A stretch of DNA of 64,000 bases from Cymbidium sinense (Eukaryota; Streptophyta; Magnoliopsida; Asparagales; Orchidaceae). Positions 13,390 to 24,460 of this stretch are shown piece after piece. Both the position numbers and the translations under genes were made by a program. How positions within the stretch are numbered: position 1 is the stretch's first letter; each line of letters opens with the position of its first letter. The stretch spans positions 112,533,121 through 112,597,120 of the forward strand of contig CM038222.1 of NCBI GenBank assembly GCA_021442155.1, written 5' to 3'. Under the pieces are notes generated by a model that searched no databases, was not told the DNA's origin, and saw only the letters and a program-made list of their open reading frames with translations.

Positions 13390-14320
13390 GTTGCAACCTA
13401 ATTTAGGCTAGTTGTGCTTATTCATTACCCCTTATAAATTAAGTGGCCTATCGTTTTTCTTTTTTTTTTTTGCATGCTAGTGGCAGCTCACATCCTCTTA
13501 TCAAAAAATGCTAAAATGAAATTACATTGAAGGGGAACATTTTTTGTTCAAAATTTAATCTCCATTAATTTTTCTTCTCCATCAATGTTCTACTAAACCC
13601 AACAGTCAAGCTTCCGTAGTGATCATTGGGATTGCTATTGTCATTTGATCAATGTGTGATTTTAATTATTCTAGAATTATTATTTTATTTGTTATTCTCT
13701 AATTTTGAATCCTTCTTTTAAAAACTCTGAAGTGACTAAGCCGAGGAGAATTATTGACGTCTGGTTTGGGTGCAAGTAAACAGAAGTTATTAATTTAACA
13801 TTAATTAGCTAATTATCAATTTTATAGTAATTATAAATAACTGTATTAAGTTATCATTAACTTAAAATAGAATATTAATCAATAATTCAAAAAAAATTAA
13901 GTAAATTAATTTTAATTAATTTTAGTTAAATTAAGTTATATTTAAAAAATTATTTTAATAATATCCTCATTAATCAATATCAAAGAAAATTTAAAATTAA
14001 AATTGAAATAATAGTGATTTAGTAGTATTTTTATTTATCATTATTTAAGAATCCTCGTAATATGATATTTTAATGAACCATTGATTTCAAACTTATAAAT
14101 TTAATTAATTATAAAAAAATATTATAAATTCTAATTATTTTATAAATAAGATTTATTTAATTAAAGTCTTTTTGACTAATATCAAATAAGATACATAGAT
14201 ATCACATAATTTTAATATATTACTAATTAAAATTTGATATTTTAGAATAGATATTGATTTTTTATGTATGAAAATAATTATGTGGTATGAATGTAAATAC
14301 CCTCAAAATTAATGACTAAC
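13390..14320. other. AT-rich spacer with a partial block E copy
   Basis: 13,390-13,560 resembles 17,590-17,770 and 20,640-20,830 (TTGCAACCTAAT..., later GAAATTACATTGAAGGGG). From 13,750 to 14,310 it is very AT-rich without recognisable features. Confidence 0.5.
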
Positions 14321-14329
14321 GGTAGTCAT

Positions 14330-14700
14330 TAACCCCGTGTGTCTTCTTCCACTCGAAAATCCGAAACCCCCGACCTAGCAGAATGGCGACGGGATCGCTA
14401 CCGATTGCAATGACGGGATTTCAGCGTCTGAAACCCTCTTCTTTATCAAGAAAGATGGGAAGTGAGACGTCGCGAACGTAACTCTCGTCTTTCCTCGCAT
14501 TCCCCCTTCGTTCGCTTCAGTTTATATAAATCCCGTCCGCGGGATTTACTGAACTCGGGATTCAACCAAAAAAGGATCAGTAACCGGATTTAAAATTGTG
14601 TTGTATTCATTTTTGCTGTGTGACAGGATTTAGGTTAAATCCTGTTTAAATCCTGCTCAAATTCTGTTGCCAAGCAGCCCCTTTATCTGCCTTTTATCCG
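14330..14700. other. GC-richer island with CpGs, TATA-like box and inverted repeat
   Basis: A sharp rise in GC and CpG content inside AT-rich DNA. It contains a 32-codon open frame from ATG at 14,383 rich in Ser, Thr, Arg and Lys (MATGSLPIAMTGFQ...). A TTTATATAAA box follows at about 14,521, then an AAATCCCG/CGGGATTT inverted repeat with a 4-base loop. Repeated AAATCCTG units end at CCAAGCAGCCC (about 14,680), which resembles the end of a hAT-type terminal inverted repeat. It could be a gene-derived 5' end carried by a transposon, or a relic promoter. No downstream exon was recognised. Confidence 0.3.
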
Positions 14701-14729
14701 CCGAGCATATCAAAATGCTTTTAAAAACT

Positions 14730-15200
14730 GTTGGTAATTTATCTTCTTGCAACGCTCATTATTTTTTGGGCAGTGAAGCGTTATTGTCAATGCTATCATC
14801 AATGGTTCTTTCATCTCTTTATAAGTTATATACATAGCATGCACTAGTATGCAACTGTTTGCCTCTCTTGCGAGTAAGAATATCTGAGGGTGATGATGAT
14901 GATTTAAGGGTTAGCCACCATCCACATAGGGATATCTCTATGTTTCCTATGTTTATGATCTGGATTGTTTGGATGCCCTGTAGCTTATCAGGCAACCACA
15001 ACCGGCATTAACAGCGAGATTCATGCATAGCCATCGGTAGAAAGCTTCTTTACTTATCTTATTTCATGAATTCCACCATCATTTGAGTCCTATGCCTATT
15101 GTTTGCTCTCATTTTTCTTCTTTTGTTTTTTGGAATGCAGTCAGGCCTTTTGGGTGCTAAGTGGTGTAGAATGTGAAGTGTAGTAAGCATTGATTTGAAA
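14730..15200. repeat. Duplicated non-coding block B, copy 1
   Basis: Shares CAGTGAAGC.TTATT, GCATGCACTAGTATGCAA, a GATGATGATGATTT tract and the core at about 14,967-15,000 with 16,210-16,700 and 27,240-27,640. Confidence 0.75.
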
Positions 15201-15266
15201 ATCAAACCGGACATTGAATTGGAAGATGTTCAAAGTGCAATAGTTTATTTGGAGTTGAACCAAATG

Positions 15267-15845
15267 CAACAACAACAACAACAACAACAACAAGCCTTTT
15301 ATCCCATTACATGGGGTCAGCTAAATGAATTATTTTTCTCCATTGTGTCATATTAAATTCATATTCTCATTTAATTCTAATAAAATAAAGTAATTTTTTT
15401 ATACTTTCTAACTATTTCTTTTTAAGTCTACCTCTGCTTTTCTTAACATAAGCTGAATACATCTATTCTTCTAATTGGGTCATTGGGCAGCTTCTGCTTT
15501 ATACGACCAAACCTTTTGAGACAACTCTCTCTAATTTTATTTGTCATTGGAGCTACTCCAACCTATTCACATATATATTCAATTCACATTTTCTCTCTAA
15601 GTGTAAAACCCCTCATCCACTTGAGCATCCTTATTTCTATAACACTTAAATATATGTTTCTCTTTTACTGGCCAACATTCTACGCCATAAAACATTGTTG
15701 ATCGCACCACCATCTTATAATATTTAAGCACATTTTTTACAATTTGTTTAGTTTCAGTTGCTGCTTTGTTCCACATTAGGTTAGCTTTCTTATGAACATC
15801 CCAAATCTTAAAATATATTGAAAATATTTTTATTAGCATTATTTA
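15267..15845 (-). pseudogene. RTE-type LINE 3' end, minus strand
   Basis: Starts (as the 3' tail) with (CAA)n at 15,267-15,294, followed by AAGCCTTTTATCCCATTACA, the complement of the GGGATTAAGGCTTG(TTG)n end seen at 32,840-32,873. Further in are complements of the WPVKEKH and VTEMRMLRWM-type segment (near 15,600-15,700). Truncated at the 5' side. Confidence 0.85.
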
Positions 15846-15899
15846 AATGCCATCATTTGATTCTAGGGAAATGCTTCGATTTATTTTTTATCTTTCAAC

Positions 15900-16105
15900 T
15901 TTTTATCTTAAAATCTCGATGTAGAGGCCCTTGCGCACTTTTCACTATATTCAAGCTATATAGCGTGACGCTTTCAGGGAACGCATTGGCATTGACACGA
16001 TGTATTAAATGATTCATGTTATGATTTTTCGATAATTTTTATGCTGGTTGTTGACTACTTAATGCACCTCTCCACTTTTCTCATTTGGGGCTTGGGGCCC
16101 GACAA
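15900..16105 (-). mobile_element. RTE-type LINE 5' untranslated fragment
   Basis: The minus strand matches the first ~150 bp of the LINE at 29.94 kb (AGTGGAGAGGTGCATTAAGT, AACATGAATCATTTAA) and also 20,433-20,590. It lies head to tail near the 3'-end fragment at 15.27-15.85 kb. That fits one element that lost its middle. Confidence 0.75.
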
Positions 16106-16109
16106 TGGT

Positions 16110-16780
16110 AGTGTTATTTATTTAACATAACATAGAAATAAAAATAAAAACATATAATACAATATTTCCTAAATTGTGCTATTATGATATCATGTGAGGT
16201 GAATCTTGCTGCCATGAAACACCTCCTTAGAGGTACCTATTTTAACATTTAAGTCTTTGTTAATTTGACATAATGTTTATTTTTTTCGTGGCAGTGAAGC
16301 ATTATTCTCCATGCTATCATATGAGATTCTCTCCTCTTTATGACTTCCATATGCAGCATGCACTAGTATGCAATTGTTTGTCTCTCTTGTGAGTAAGAAA
16401 TTTTGAGTGTGATGAGGATGATGATGATAATGATTCAGTGGTTGGCCATTACCCACAGATGGATATCTATGTGTTTTCTATTTGGTGCATTTACATACAT
16501 AGCATTCAAGTCTTATATATTTACATATCTAACACCTAAACTTTCTATTTTTGTGATATGTTTTCTTTGATGGCCTGTGGTTTATCATACAACCACAGCT
16601 AGCATTAATGGGGGGATTCATGCATAACTTCCAGTAGAAAGCTTTTCTTCTTGTTTTATTCATGGATTCTGTTATCATACAACCACAGCTATGCCTATTT
16701 TTGTTCTGTCATTCTTCTTTTTTCCTTTTTCAGAATGTTGTCAGTCTGAGTGGTACCCAATGTGCAGTGTAGTACTCATT
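16110..16780. repeat. Duplicated non-coding block B, copy 2
   Basis: Very similar to 27,125-27,640, including AACTCCTTAGAGGTA-type sequence, TGACTTCCATATGCAGCATG and TTTACATATCTAACACCTAA. The CATACAACCACAGCTA piece of the core appears twice (about 16,585 and 16,675), so there is a small internal duplication. Confidence 0.8.
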
Positions 16781-16901
16781 ACTCTCTCAAGTGCCAAGAA
16801 CATTTCTGTTATAAGTAGTTGCAGATGTATATATTTATAACAAATCAGTGGACGAGATGGTTATTGATGAAGCATGACTTTTTGGATTGCTACTCCAAGT
16901 T

Positions 16902-16928
16902 CTGTTGTTGTTGTTGTTGTTGTTGTTA
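16902..16928. repeat. (GTT)n microsatellite
   Basis: Nine GTT units. It may be the orphan tail of a lost plus-strand LINE, since LINEs here end in (TTG)n, but no LINE body precedes it. Confidence 0.85.
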
Positions 16929-17248
16929 TCAATTATTAATTATCAAACATTAATTGAGCGCTAATGTATTTTTGAAAGTGTAGATGTGGTGATGCCAACA
17001 CAAATCTTCTATGGCTGAGTTTTCTTATCTTTAGTCATAGAATTATGAGGCATCAGAGATTGTTTGATATCCTTAAGAAACCGATGCCACCATTTTTTTT
17101 CTTTGGGTTTGAGCTGAGAGAACAATGAGAATGAGAAAGCTTTTTTTTTTTTTTAACTATGATGCAATTCAAAAGTTGAATTTGTCTTTTGATTTTGAAA
17201 CACTGTGTAGTAATCATGGTAGTTTGAAAGGATCTTAATCAATCCCTT

Positions 17249-17252
<4 letters not shown>

Positions 17253-17283
<31 letters not shown>
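17253..17283. repeat. (CT)n microsatellite
   Basis: Uninterrupted CT run in otherwise unassigned DNA (16.93-17.59 kb). Confidence 0.95.
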
Positions 17284-17287
<4 letters not shown>

Positions 17288-17519
17288 TGTATGTTTATAA
17301 CATACATACATATTATGGGGATTATATGATATGCTGCTTGCAACACAATTGATGGTGATAGTTGTGTTCAAAACTTGAGACTTTGTTGTTAGCTGCATGA
17401 ATGCTAATATATTTGAAATTGAGTTTTGGATTTCTTTGAATTGAGAATGGTCGCTCAAAAGTAGGTTGATTCACTTGAATTTGGCTTAATATGGCATATA
17501 CAATTGTGCACACACTTGC

Positions 17520-17561
17520 ATACCTACATGTATACATACACATATATACATATACACATAC

Positions 17562-17595
<34 letters not shown>

Positions 17596-17790
17596 TGCAA
17601 CCTAATCGACACTAGCACCTTTATTCATCATCTTACAAATTGAAAGGCATTTGTCTCCATCTCCATTCTAGCTCTTATGCATGTTGGTGGAATCTCTTAG
17701 TGATAACAAAAAAAATCAAATTGTACTGAAGGGGGTAATATTTTTCATTTATAAATGGAAATTTATCAGTAGCCTTATTACTGCCATGAA
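17520..17790. repeat. CATA/TA microsatellite and block E copy
   Basis: Imperfect ACATACATAC/TATATA runs to 17,595, then sequence shared with 13,390-13,560, 11,780-11,890 and 20,640-20,830 (GGCATTTGTCTCCATCTCCATTC, GCATGTTGGTGGAATCTC, GAAGGGG.TAATATTTTT). Confidence 0.6.
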
Positions 17791-17859
17791 ATACAATTAA
17801 AAAGGACTAATCATATGGCATTTTAAATTAATGTATGTATTATTATGGTTATTTTTGGC

Positions 17860-18910
17860 CTATTGATACGACAGTTATCAAGATTGGTGGCATACACATA
17901 ACATGCAGTAATATGCTGTGATTGTCTCTTTTGAGTAAAATGTTGTGCTGGCGATGATGATGATGATGATTTAGAATTCAGCCATTGGCTGCACATGGTT
18001 GCTATGTTATGTCTCTATGTTTCCTATAATATGGTATGTCTGGATGGCCTTGAGCTTCTGAGGCAACCACATTTGCCATTACCCTGGGAAATAAAGCATA
18101 GCAAAGCTTCTCTACTTCTCTCATGGATCCATTGTCATCTGAGCCTCATTCCTTTTGTGAATTTGATCATTTTGACTGAGTTTGGTTTGGGAAGTTAAGT
18201 CAAACAATGTCTTCTCAAACAAGTGGGTAAAAACAATTTTTATTTCCTTTAGAATGGCTTGGTTGCTATTATTTGCTTATTTGTCTTTGTCATGCTACAA
18301 AGCTTGATTTTCCTTTTTTATGTATGTTGGCTCTGTTGCTCTTTTTTATGAGGTAGTGAGCAATATGATGAAAGTTATCAAGGGCTGAATACCCACATTT
18401 GTTATGTCATCGAGCCTAATATTTAACCTTAGAAGGGAAACAGGCTACACGAACTTTGTTGTAGGTACTTAGGTGGTGTATCCAATATTAGTGATTTAGT
18501 TTTTAAGAACATTTTTTGGGATTTTATTGTATTTGCAGTTACCTTAATTTTTATTTATAAAGCAGTGTGTGCCATTTTATGTTGCATTCAAGACAATTCG
18601 GTTTTGTTGCGGAAGATTTTGTTGCTGCTCTCTAAATCTTTGTGTGCTATATTGTATTTGCAGTTAACCTTAATTTTTATTTATAAAGCAGTGTGTGCCA
18701 TTTTTATGTTGCATTCAAGAAAATTTAGTGTTTTTGTGGAAGATTTTGTTGCTGCTCTCTAAGTCTTTGTGTGCTAGTTTCACTTTCTATGTATTGGCGA
18801 GGCATCGAGGATGCTTTCAAAAGGCAACTAGTGGTGCTAAATATCTATTTGCATGATTCCATCTGAATGATTGATGAGAACTTTCTCTTTCTATATGGTG
18901 TTTTCTAATG
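17860..18910. repeat. Duplicated non-coding block C, copy 1
   Basis: Aligns over about 1 kb with 27,640-28,620, from ACAGTTATCAAGATTGGTGG through GTATGTTGGCTCTG.TTGCTC, the ACAGGCTACAC.AACTTTGTTG segment and on to the AT.ATCTGAGCCC end. It contains a core copy at about 18,041. Reading frames are broken differently in the two copies. Confidence 0.85.
18527..18776. repeat. 125 bp tandem duplication inside block C
   Basis: Two consecutive units (18,527-18,650 and 18,651-18,776) run from TTGTATTTGCAGTTA to CTCTAA.TCTTTGTGTGCTA. The other copy of block C (about 28,335-28,460) has one unit, so this duplication came after the larger one. Confidence 0.9.
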
Positions 18911-18919
18911 ATGATCTGA

Positions 18920-19854
18920 GCCCTATATAACAAAATTTTTATAACAAAATTTTTTGTTTTTATTTATTCTTGTACATTTGACTTCACCACTAATTATTTT
19001 TAGTCTTCATGAACATCTCAAATTCTAATATCTTGTAGCTTACTTTTAAAAATATTTTTATTAGAATTTTTTAAGTATACTTTTTTTAATTTTAGGATAA
19101 TGTTTAATTTTATTTCCAAACATTCATCTTAAAATCTAAAACTAGTAGTCGATGTTAGTTACTTAAAGTTTCACCTGAAATAACCTTACAATTTTTATGG
19201 TCTTAACAATCTATTAATTTTATAAGAAAATAATTAATTTGCATTTTATTATGCCCATTCCTATAAGTGATAATTTGCTTTTCTTTTCTCTTGGATAAAA
19301 TGTTAGTAATTACACAATCATAAGGTAAAGCAAAATTCAATATAATTCTACCTTCTTCATTAATCACTCCAAATTCATAGTTATCATAAATGTTTTTAAA
19401 ATCCTATATTATTCTATCAACATGTTTATATATATTTTCTCCATTAAATACTTTTTTTTTCAAAGATATCCTTTGTATTAATTCTTTTAGGTCATTCCAA
19501 ATTTTTTTCAACATACATCCAATTCATCCTATTAATTTACACAACAATATTCTTTAAATTTTTATCTATAATTACTATACATGATTTATAGCATGACTAT
19601 TACCTAAATATCAAAGTTTAAAACTTAATCTATCAATCTCCTTCGCCTTTTACTCAACCCATTTAGTTTCTTGAATACCTAAGATATTTATCTTTCTATG
19701 AACCATAATATCTATTAATTTTTTTTTGTAATAGTATCTATATTTCAAGTTTTTATCTTAATTCTTGTTTCATTTGCTAGTTTCTTTTCTTGCATACATC
19801 CATAATATGGGAACCCTTGTTTATTTAACACTATACCCGGGTATTGTTGCAACT
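18920..19854 (-). pseudogene. RTE-type LINE endonuclease region, minus strand
   Basis: The minus strand matches 30,130-30,900 of the LINE at 29.94 kb. Shared pieces include AAACAAGGGTTCCCATATTA (start), AATAGATATTATGGTTCATA, AAACTAAATGGGTTGAGTAA and the segment that would encode the early apurinic/apyrimidinic-type endonuclease motifs. Truncated after the endonuclease part, with frameshifts. Confidence 0.85.
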
Positions 19855-20432
19855 AGGGTTGCAAATTACCCAAGCCGAGCTGAGCATATGCTTGTTCGAG
19901 CTCAAGCTCATTTAGCAAATCGAGCTCGAACTCGATTTAAGCTTTTAGAATTGTGTTCAAGCTTGAGCTCGTTTAAAAAAATCTTGTTCGAGCGCGACAA
20001 TGTGTTCATGAGCTTGGGCTTATTTAGCCAATTAACAAGCAGCTTGTTTAATGAAATTAACAAACTTTAATCAAGCCTTAATCAAGCTTGTTCGTGAGTA
20101 GCTTATTGAGAAATATTAGAAGCTATATTAATTAAAGCGTATTAAGTCTAAAAAATGGAAATATAAATGATACTGTTCACGAATAAGTCTTAATCTAGCC
20201 GTAATTGAGCTCTTTAATGAGCTTTAAATGTTATTATTTATGAACATAAATGAACCAAACAACAAGGCCTGGGACCTGGCAACGATAAGTGTTAAAAGCT
20301 TGTTCATTTAGCAATCGAGTATTCACGAAAGTGCTCAAGCTTCTTAGATTAGTTAATCAAACGATCATGAGCAAGCTCCAATCGAGCCAAGTCATAAGTA
20401 GCTTGTCGAATGCTCGATTTATTTGCAGCCCT
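19855..20432. mobile_element. Non-autonomous TIR DNA transposon (hAT-like MITE)
   Basis: It begins AGGGTTGCAAAT and ends ATTTGCAGCCCT, giving 12 bp terminal inverted repeats with one mismatch over 578 bp. Left and right flanks read TTGCAACT and TTGCATAC, a plausible decayed 8 bp target duplication as made by hAT transposases. The interior is full of GAGCTCGA, CAAGCTTG and AGCTTGTTC units. It sits inside the 5' untranslated part of a minus-strand LINE (pieces at 18,920-19,854 and 20,433-20,590). No transposase is encoded. Confidence 0.7.
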
Positions 20433-20590
20433 TGCATACTTTTTACTATATTTAGGCCATATACTGCGTCGCTTCTAGGGAATGTCTTTACATTAACACA
20501 ATGAATTGGATGTTGACTACCTAGCACAACCGTCTATTTTTTTATCTAAGGTTTGGGACCGACTAGCGGTAAGTGTTAAAATAGAGTGGA
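20433..20590 (-). mobile_element. RTE-type LINE 5' untranslated fragment, split by the TIR element
   Basis: The minus strand matches 29.96-30.11 kb and 15.9-16.1 kb. Together with 18,920-19,854 it forms one LINE copy interrupted by the 578 bp TIR element. Confidence 0.75.
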
Positions 20591-20603
20591 GATGTGTGGT
20601 GTA

Positions 20604-20725
20604 TATATATATATATATAAGGCTCAGTTACTTGCAAACTATTTTGCTCCAAATCTTTTGTATTAATAACATTATAAATTCAAGGTCTCCATTCTAATTT
20701 TCATGTATGTTGGTGGATTCTCACA

Positions 20726-20762
<37 letters not shown>

Positions 20763-20860
20763 GGAAAAAAATGAAATTGCAACAAAGGGGTGATAATATT
20801 TTTGATTTTTTATATCAAAATCCTATCACTAGCCTCATTTTCATCTTGAAATACAATTAA
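20604..20860. repeat. TA and CT microsatellites with a block E copy
   Basis: A short (TA)n at about 20,602-20,619 and (CT)n at 20,730-20,757, set in sequence shared with block E elsewhere (AAATTCAAGGTCTCCATTCT, ATGTATGTTGGTGGATTCTC, AAAGGGGTGATAATATTTTT). Confidence 0.65.
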
Positions 20861-20869
20861 GAAGGCCTA

Positions 20870-21600
20870 CTGATGTGGCAGTTATCAAGATTTGTGCCAT
20901 AAACATTGCATTTAGTAATGTGTTATTGTTTCTTCCACTAGTTTAGTTTTGAGGGTGATCATAATGATGATGTTTTAGAATTTAGCCATTGGATGTAAAT
21001 GGCTGTTATGGAATATTTTTATGTTTTCTTGGTATGAGATGTCTGGATTGCCTGGAACTTCTCTGGCAACCATGGCTGCCATTACTATGGAAGCTCAAGC
21101 GTCGCTAGGCTTCTCTACTTACCGTACGTCATGGAGTCATTGTCATCATTTGAGACTAGTTCTTGTTATGATTGCCATATAAATTCAAGGTGGAACATCT
21201 CTATGTTTCTATGGTATGACATGTTCAGATGGCCTGGATTTTCTCTGGAAACCACAGTTGCTATTACAATGGGAATTCAAGTGTATTGTAGCTTTTCTAC
21301 TTATGGGTTCATTCTTAGTCATATAAACCTTATTATTGTTGTTAATTTCTTCTGGTTTCCCTTTCGTAATGTGATCCTTTTGGCTGTGTTTGGTTTGGAG
21401 GAATTAAGCAGAAATGCAATATTGTTTTTTTTTGTTTTCTCTCCGTTTTTTGGTCTTATTTTTCTCTGGTGAATTTTTGGTTTCACTTATTTTCTAAATC
21501 ATTCTCCTTTGGTGATGTTTTGGAATTTCAAACAAAGCTTTAGATGTTGACAGTGCTTCTGTAGCACTGCGGCCATTACTACATTTATAGTGGGTGAGCT
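20870..21600. repeat. Duplicated non-coding block A, copy 2
   Basis: Partner of 11,470-12,440, with two cores at about 21,044 and 21,228. The continuation after TGTAGCACTGCGG (CCATTACTACATTTATAG...) is the undisturbed sequence that the LINE interrupts in copy 1. It also reappears, diverged, at 33,985. Confidence 0.8.
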
Positions 21601-21659
21601 CTTGAGGTTTCTTTTGCTATTGTAATTTCCATCGACATTCTTATCCTATCAACCTCATC

Positions 21660-21925
21660 TTTTAGGGAGTTTTTGGGATTTCTTTTATTTTATGTTTTTT
21701 TATTTTTATATTATTTTAAAAATATATTTGTTTGATGTATTTTTAAGTATTTTTTATTTTTAAAATAATTCACATATTTTTAAAAAACCTCCAAAGTAAT
21801 TTTTGGGTGTTTTGTTTGTTTTAAAATACAAATATCACTTCTAAATATATTTTATTTTGAATAAAAATAAAAATAAAATAAAATAGAAACAAAAGATAGA
21901 ATATATATATATATATATCATAAAA
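21660..21925. repeat. AT-rich low-complexity stretch, possible MITE
   Basis: Starts GGGAGTTTTTGGGATTTCTT and ends in A-rich AAAATAGAAACAAAAGA plus (AT)n. The arms are roughly complementary (TTT/AAA rich). A related stretch lies at 26,935-27,160 (GGAGTTGTTTGGGATC ... GGAAACAAAACC). Termini are not clear enough to name a family. Confidence 0.35.
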
Positions 21926-22366
21926 GTGATCACAAATGATCCCTTAGCTTTTGAAAGTTGTTTTGATCTCATGATCTTCACTTTTTCCTTTGATGGTCAT
22001 GCATATAATTTTGCAATACAATTTTGTTGAAGTTTTGTAAAATGCCATGTTATTTTGAGTAAATATCTACAAAAAGCATGGCATGTGAAGGATAAGTAAC
22101 GCTATTCCTCACCTCACTAGGTATAAATCACTGTAGCTGTGTTTCATGCTAGAGGACTAAATTTTACGGTTTAAAAGAGGTTTAGTAAAGGATTGATATG
22201 AAAGCAGGGGTGTATATGGGCTGAGCTTCAGCAACTTTGTTGTATATTCATGCATTGCTCCTTTGAATTGGGCCCAAACATGATAGAACATTGCACTTAC
22301 ATGTTTTGAGCCAATTACATGCTGAACATGATTGAAAAAGGCTTTATTTGTGTTTGACTCTTTAAA

Positions 22367-22425
22367 AACAACAACAACAACAAGCCTTTATCCCACTATG
22401 TTGGGTCAACTACATGAATCGTTCC
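22367..22425 (-). mobile_element. LINE 3' terminus, minus strand, truncated to ~60 bp
   Basis: (ACA)n at 22,367-22,384, then AGCCTTTATCCCACTATGTT, the complement of the LINE 3' end. It abuts a plus-strand LINE body from about 22,426, so two LINE pieces are fused tail to body. Confidence 0.75.
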
Positions 22426-22985
22426 AAGAGAAGTGTTTTGGAGCGTTATAAAAAAAGAAAGGTGTTAATATTGCTTATATTTAAGTCATTAAGGATATGT
22501 ATGTTGGAGTTGTTACTTATGTTCAAACACAAAGAGGATTGACCAAGTATTTTTCTAATTTTGTTGGATTGCATCAAAGATTGGTTAGGCCCATATATTT
22601 TTGCTTTGGTTATGGATGTTCTAACTAGACATATATTGAAGGATGTACCTTAATGTATGCTTTTGCTGATGATATTCTTCTTGTTGATAAAACTATAGAG
22701 GGAGTTTAAGGGAACTTAAATTATGGAGTTCAACCTTGAGTCTAAAAGCTTTCGTTTGACTAGATCTAAAACCGAATATATGGAGTTTAATTTTAGTTAT
22801 AGAAGAGTTTTAATAGTGGGGTTGTGATAATGGGTGATCAAGTCATTAAAAAGAATGAACATTTTAGATATCTTGGTCTATTGTTCAAGGTGATGTTAAA
22901 ACAAATAGGGATGTTATTAATAGAATTCAGGTTGGATGGTTAAAGTGGAGGAATGCATCGGGCCTTTGGCTTTTTTAAAAAAATC
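22426..22985 (+). pseudogene. RTE-type LINE reverse transcriptase fragment
   Basis: Starts within the sequence for SREVFWSVI, runs through GATTGACCAAGTATTTTTCT, the catalytic block (about 22,650-22,690, reading FADDILLVD) and the GGTTGGATGGTTAAAGTGGA segment, and ends near 22,985. It carries single-base indels. It parallels 31,885-32,395. Confidence 0.85.
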
Positions 22986-23059
22986 ATTTTAAATTAACTA
23001 TGTAATACCAGTTTGCATGACTGATGAATTGAATATGAATATTTTAATGAGTTGAACAT

Positions 23060-23910
23060 GAGCTTTTTGTGAACAATGAGCTTTTTTTTTCATAGTCCTG
23101 CATTGGGGATATTATGATCCCCTTGATGGCAAGTACTTCTCTGACTCTTTATTGTGGGGGCTCCTGTGTTGATGCTGATGATGCCAAAGTACACTTTTCT
23201 TCTCTTGGTTTGACTGTAATAGCAATTTCTCTAGGATTGGCCTTTGGAGGCAACCGAATGCAGCCCGTAGCTATTTTAGCTTTTGCTTGGATGCTTGCTC
23301 TACTCCCCTCATTTATGTTGTGCCTACATTTTATCTCATGGCACATCCAAAGGCTTGTAAATCTCTCTCTCTCTCTCATCCTAACTCCGTCTCTGTCTGA
23401 AGGACTAAACTGGGATCAATTTTATATGACAACTTCTATGTGAGGATCTTTTTGGATTCGTTTTTTGTGGTTGAGGGAGTAATTGCAGTAAAGTGATACT
23501 TTAGGACTTAATTAGCAGTTGGGGACTATACTGGGATTTAATATATTATAAGAGTAACCCTTTTAATTCTACAGAAATGAATACTTCGTGTAGACTTCGA
23601 GTGGCATTCTGGACATGCTTCCAGAAGTGTTTTCACTTGAGTAGGTGTTACTTAAAGTCATGTATCTCTAGTTTCTGGCTGTGATTGCATTCATCCATGG
23701 GAGAAATTATTACATGCGGAGTCTGGATATAGCTCTTTGTTTGGATCCAATAGCATTGTGTCATGTGACCCTTACAAAATTTTAATAAAAAATAAAATTT
23801 AGGCCCGATGACCTGCCCCATTAATTCTTGGACATTTTTGTTGGGTTGTGATGAATAATAAAAAGATGTCTGGCTGTATGTACTCATGCCTTAGAAGGTA
23901 AAACACCAAG
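23060..23910. repeat. Duplicated non-coding block D, copy 1
   Basis: Shared with 25,640-26,930. Matching pieces are the T-rich start with ATAG.CCT, AAGGCTTGTAAATCTCTCTC, TGGGATCAATTTT.T, the ATTATAA.A.TAACCCTTTTAA segment and AGTCATG.ATCTAG. Copy 2 is interrupted by about 700 bp (25,900-26,600). A 109-codon open frame lies at 23,114-23,443 but is not kept in copy 2, so I do not call it a gene. Confidence 0.65.
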
Positions 23911-24119
23911 GATTAGGTTGTATGATTTGGAGATTTGTAATTATTTGTTTGTCACACAGTTTTGTTGATTGCATTTGAATACCGTCATAGAAATTACAAT
24001 GCAAAAGAAGGATCCAACAAAAGTTCCTTGTTACCAATCAAAACATGAATCACAATCATGTCATCTGAACACACTTCATCTCTTTTGTCTCCCTCTCAAT
24101 TTAAAATAAATATTATTTT

Positions 24120-24460
24120 ATCATTCCTCTCTCTCTCTCTCTCTCCTCTATCTCTCTCTTTCCCTCACATCTCATAAATGCAGTCGTTTTTTATAATTCA
24201 TTGTCAGGCCTAAACAATTAGAGTCTATTTTAATTACCTCATTTTCATAGATGCCACTCCTATTAATTTATCCTTCTTTGCCCGCTACCATTACAAAAAC
24301 TGAAGATAGAATACAAATGAAATTATAAAAGAAAGAAACTCATTTTCCTTGGATATCATTGTCACTGATGCAAATAAAAGAGGTTCAATGCTGCAATAGA
24401 ACCAGGTGTATTGATGCATCATAGAAAAAGTTCACAAAGCAGCTGAAAAATCATTATTTA
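24120..24460. other. CT-rich stretch and unassigned spacer
   Basis: (CT)n at about 24,128-24,160. No coding or element signature was seen between 23,910 and 24,460. Confidence 0.4.

Noticed and set aside
13300..13401. Open frame with a long Tyr-Ile repeat (also at 39,830-39,945 and 48,384-48,515)
   Set aside because: Pure translation of (AT)n microsatellites; no conserved flanks.
15267..15294. (CAA)n runs considered as simple microsatellites
   Set aside because: The adjacent AAGCCTTTATCCCA-type sequence shows that this one and the one at 22,367 are LINE 3' tails, not independent microsatellites.
23114..23443. 109-codon hydrophobic open frame that looks like a membrane protein
   Set aside because: The duplicated partner at 25.65-25.90 kb does not keep the frame, and the hydrophobicity comes from T/C-rich DNA.
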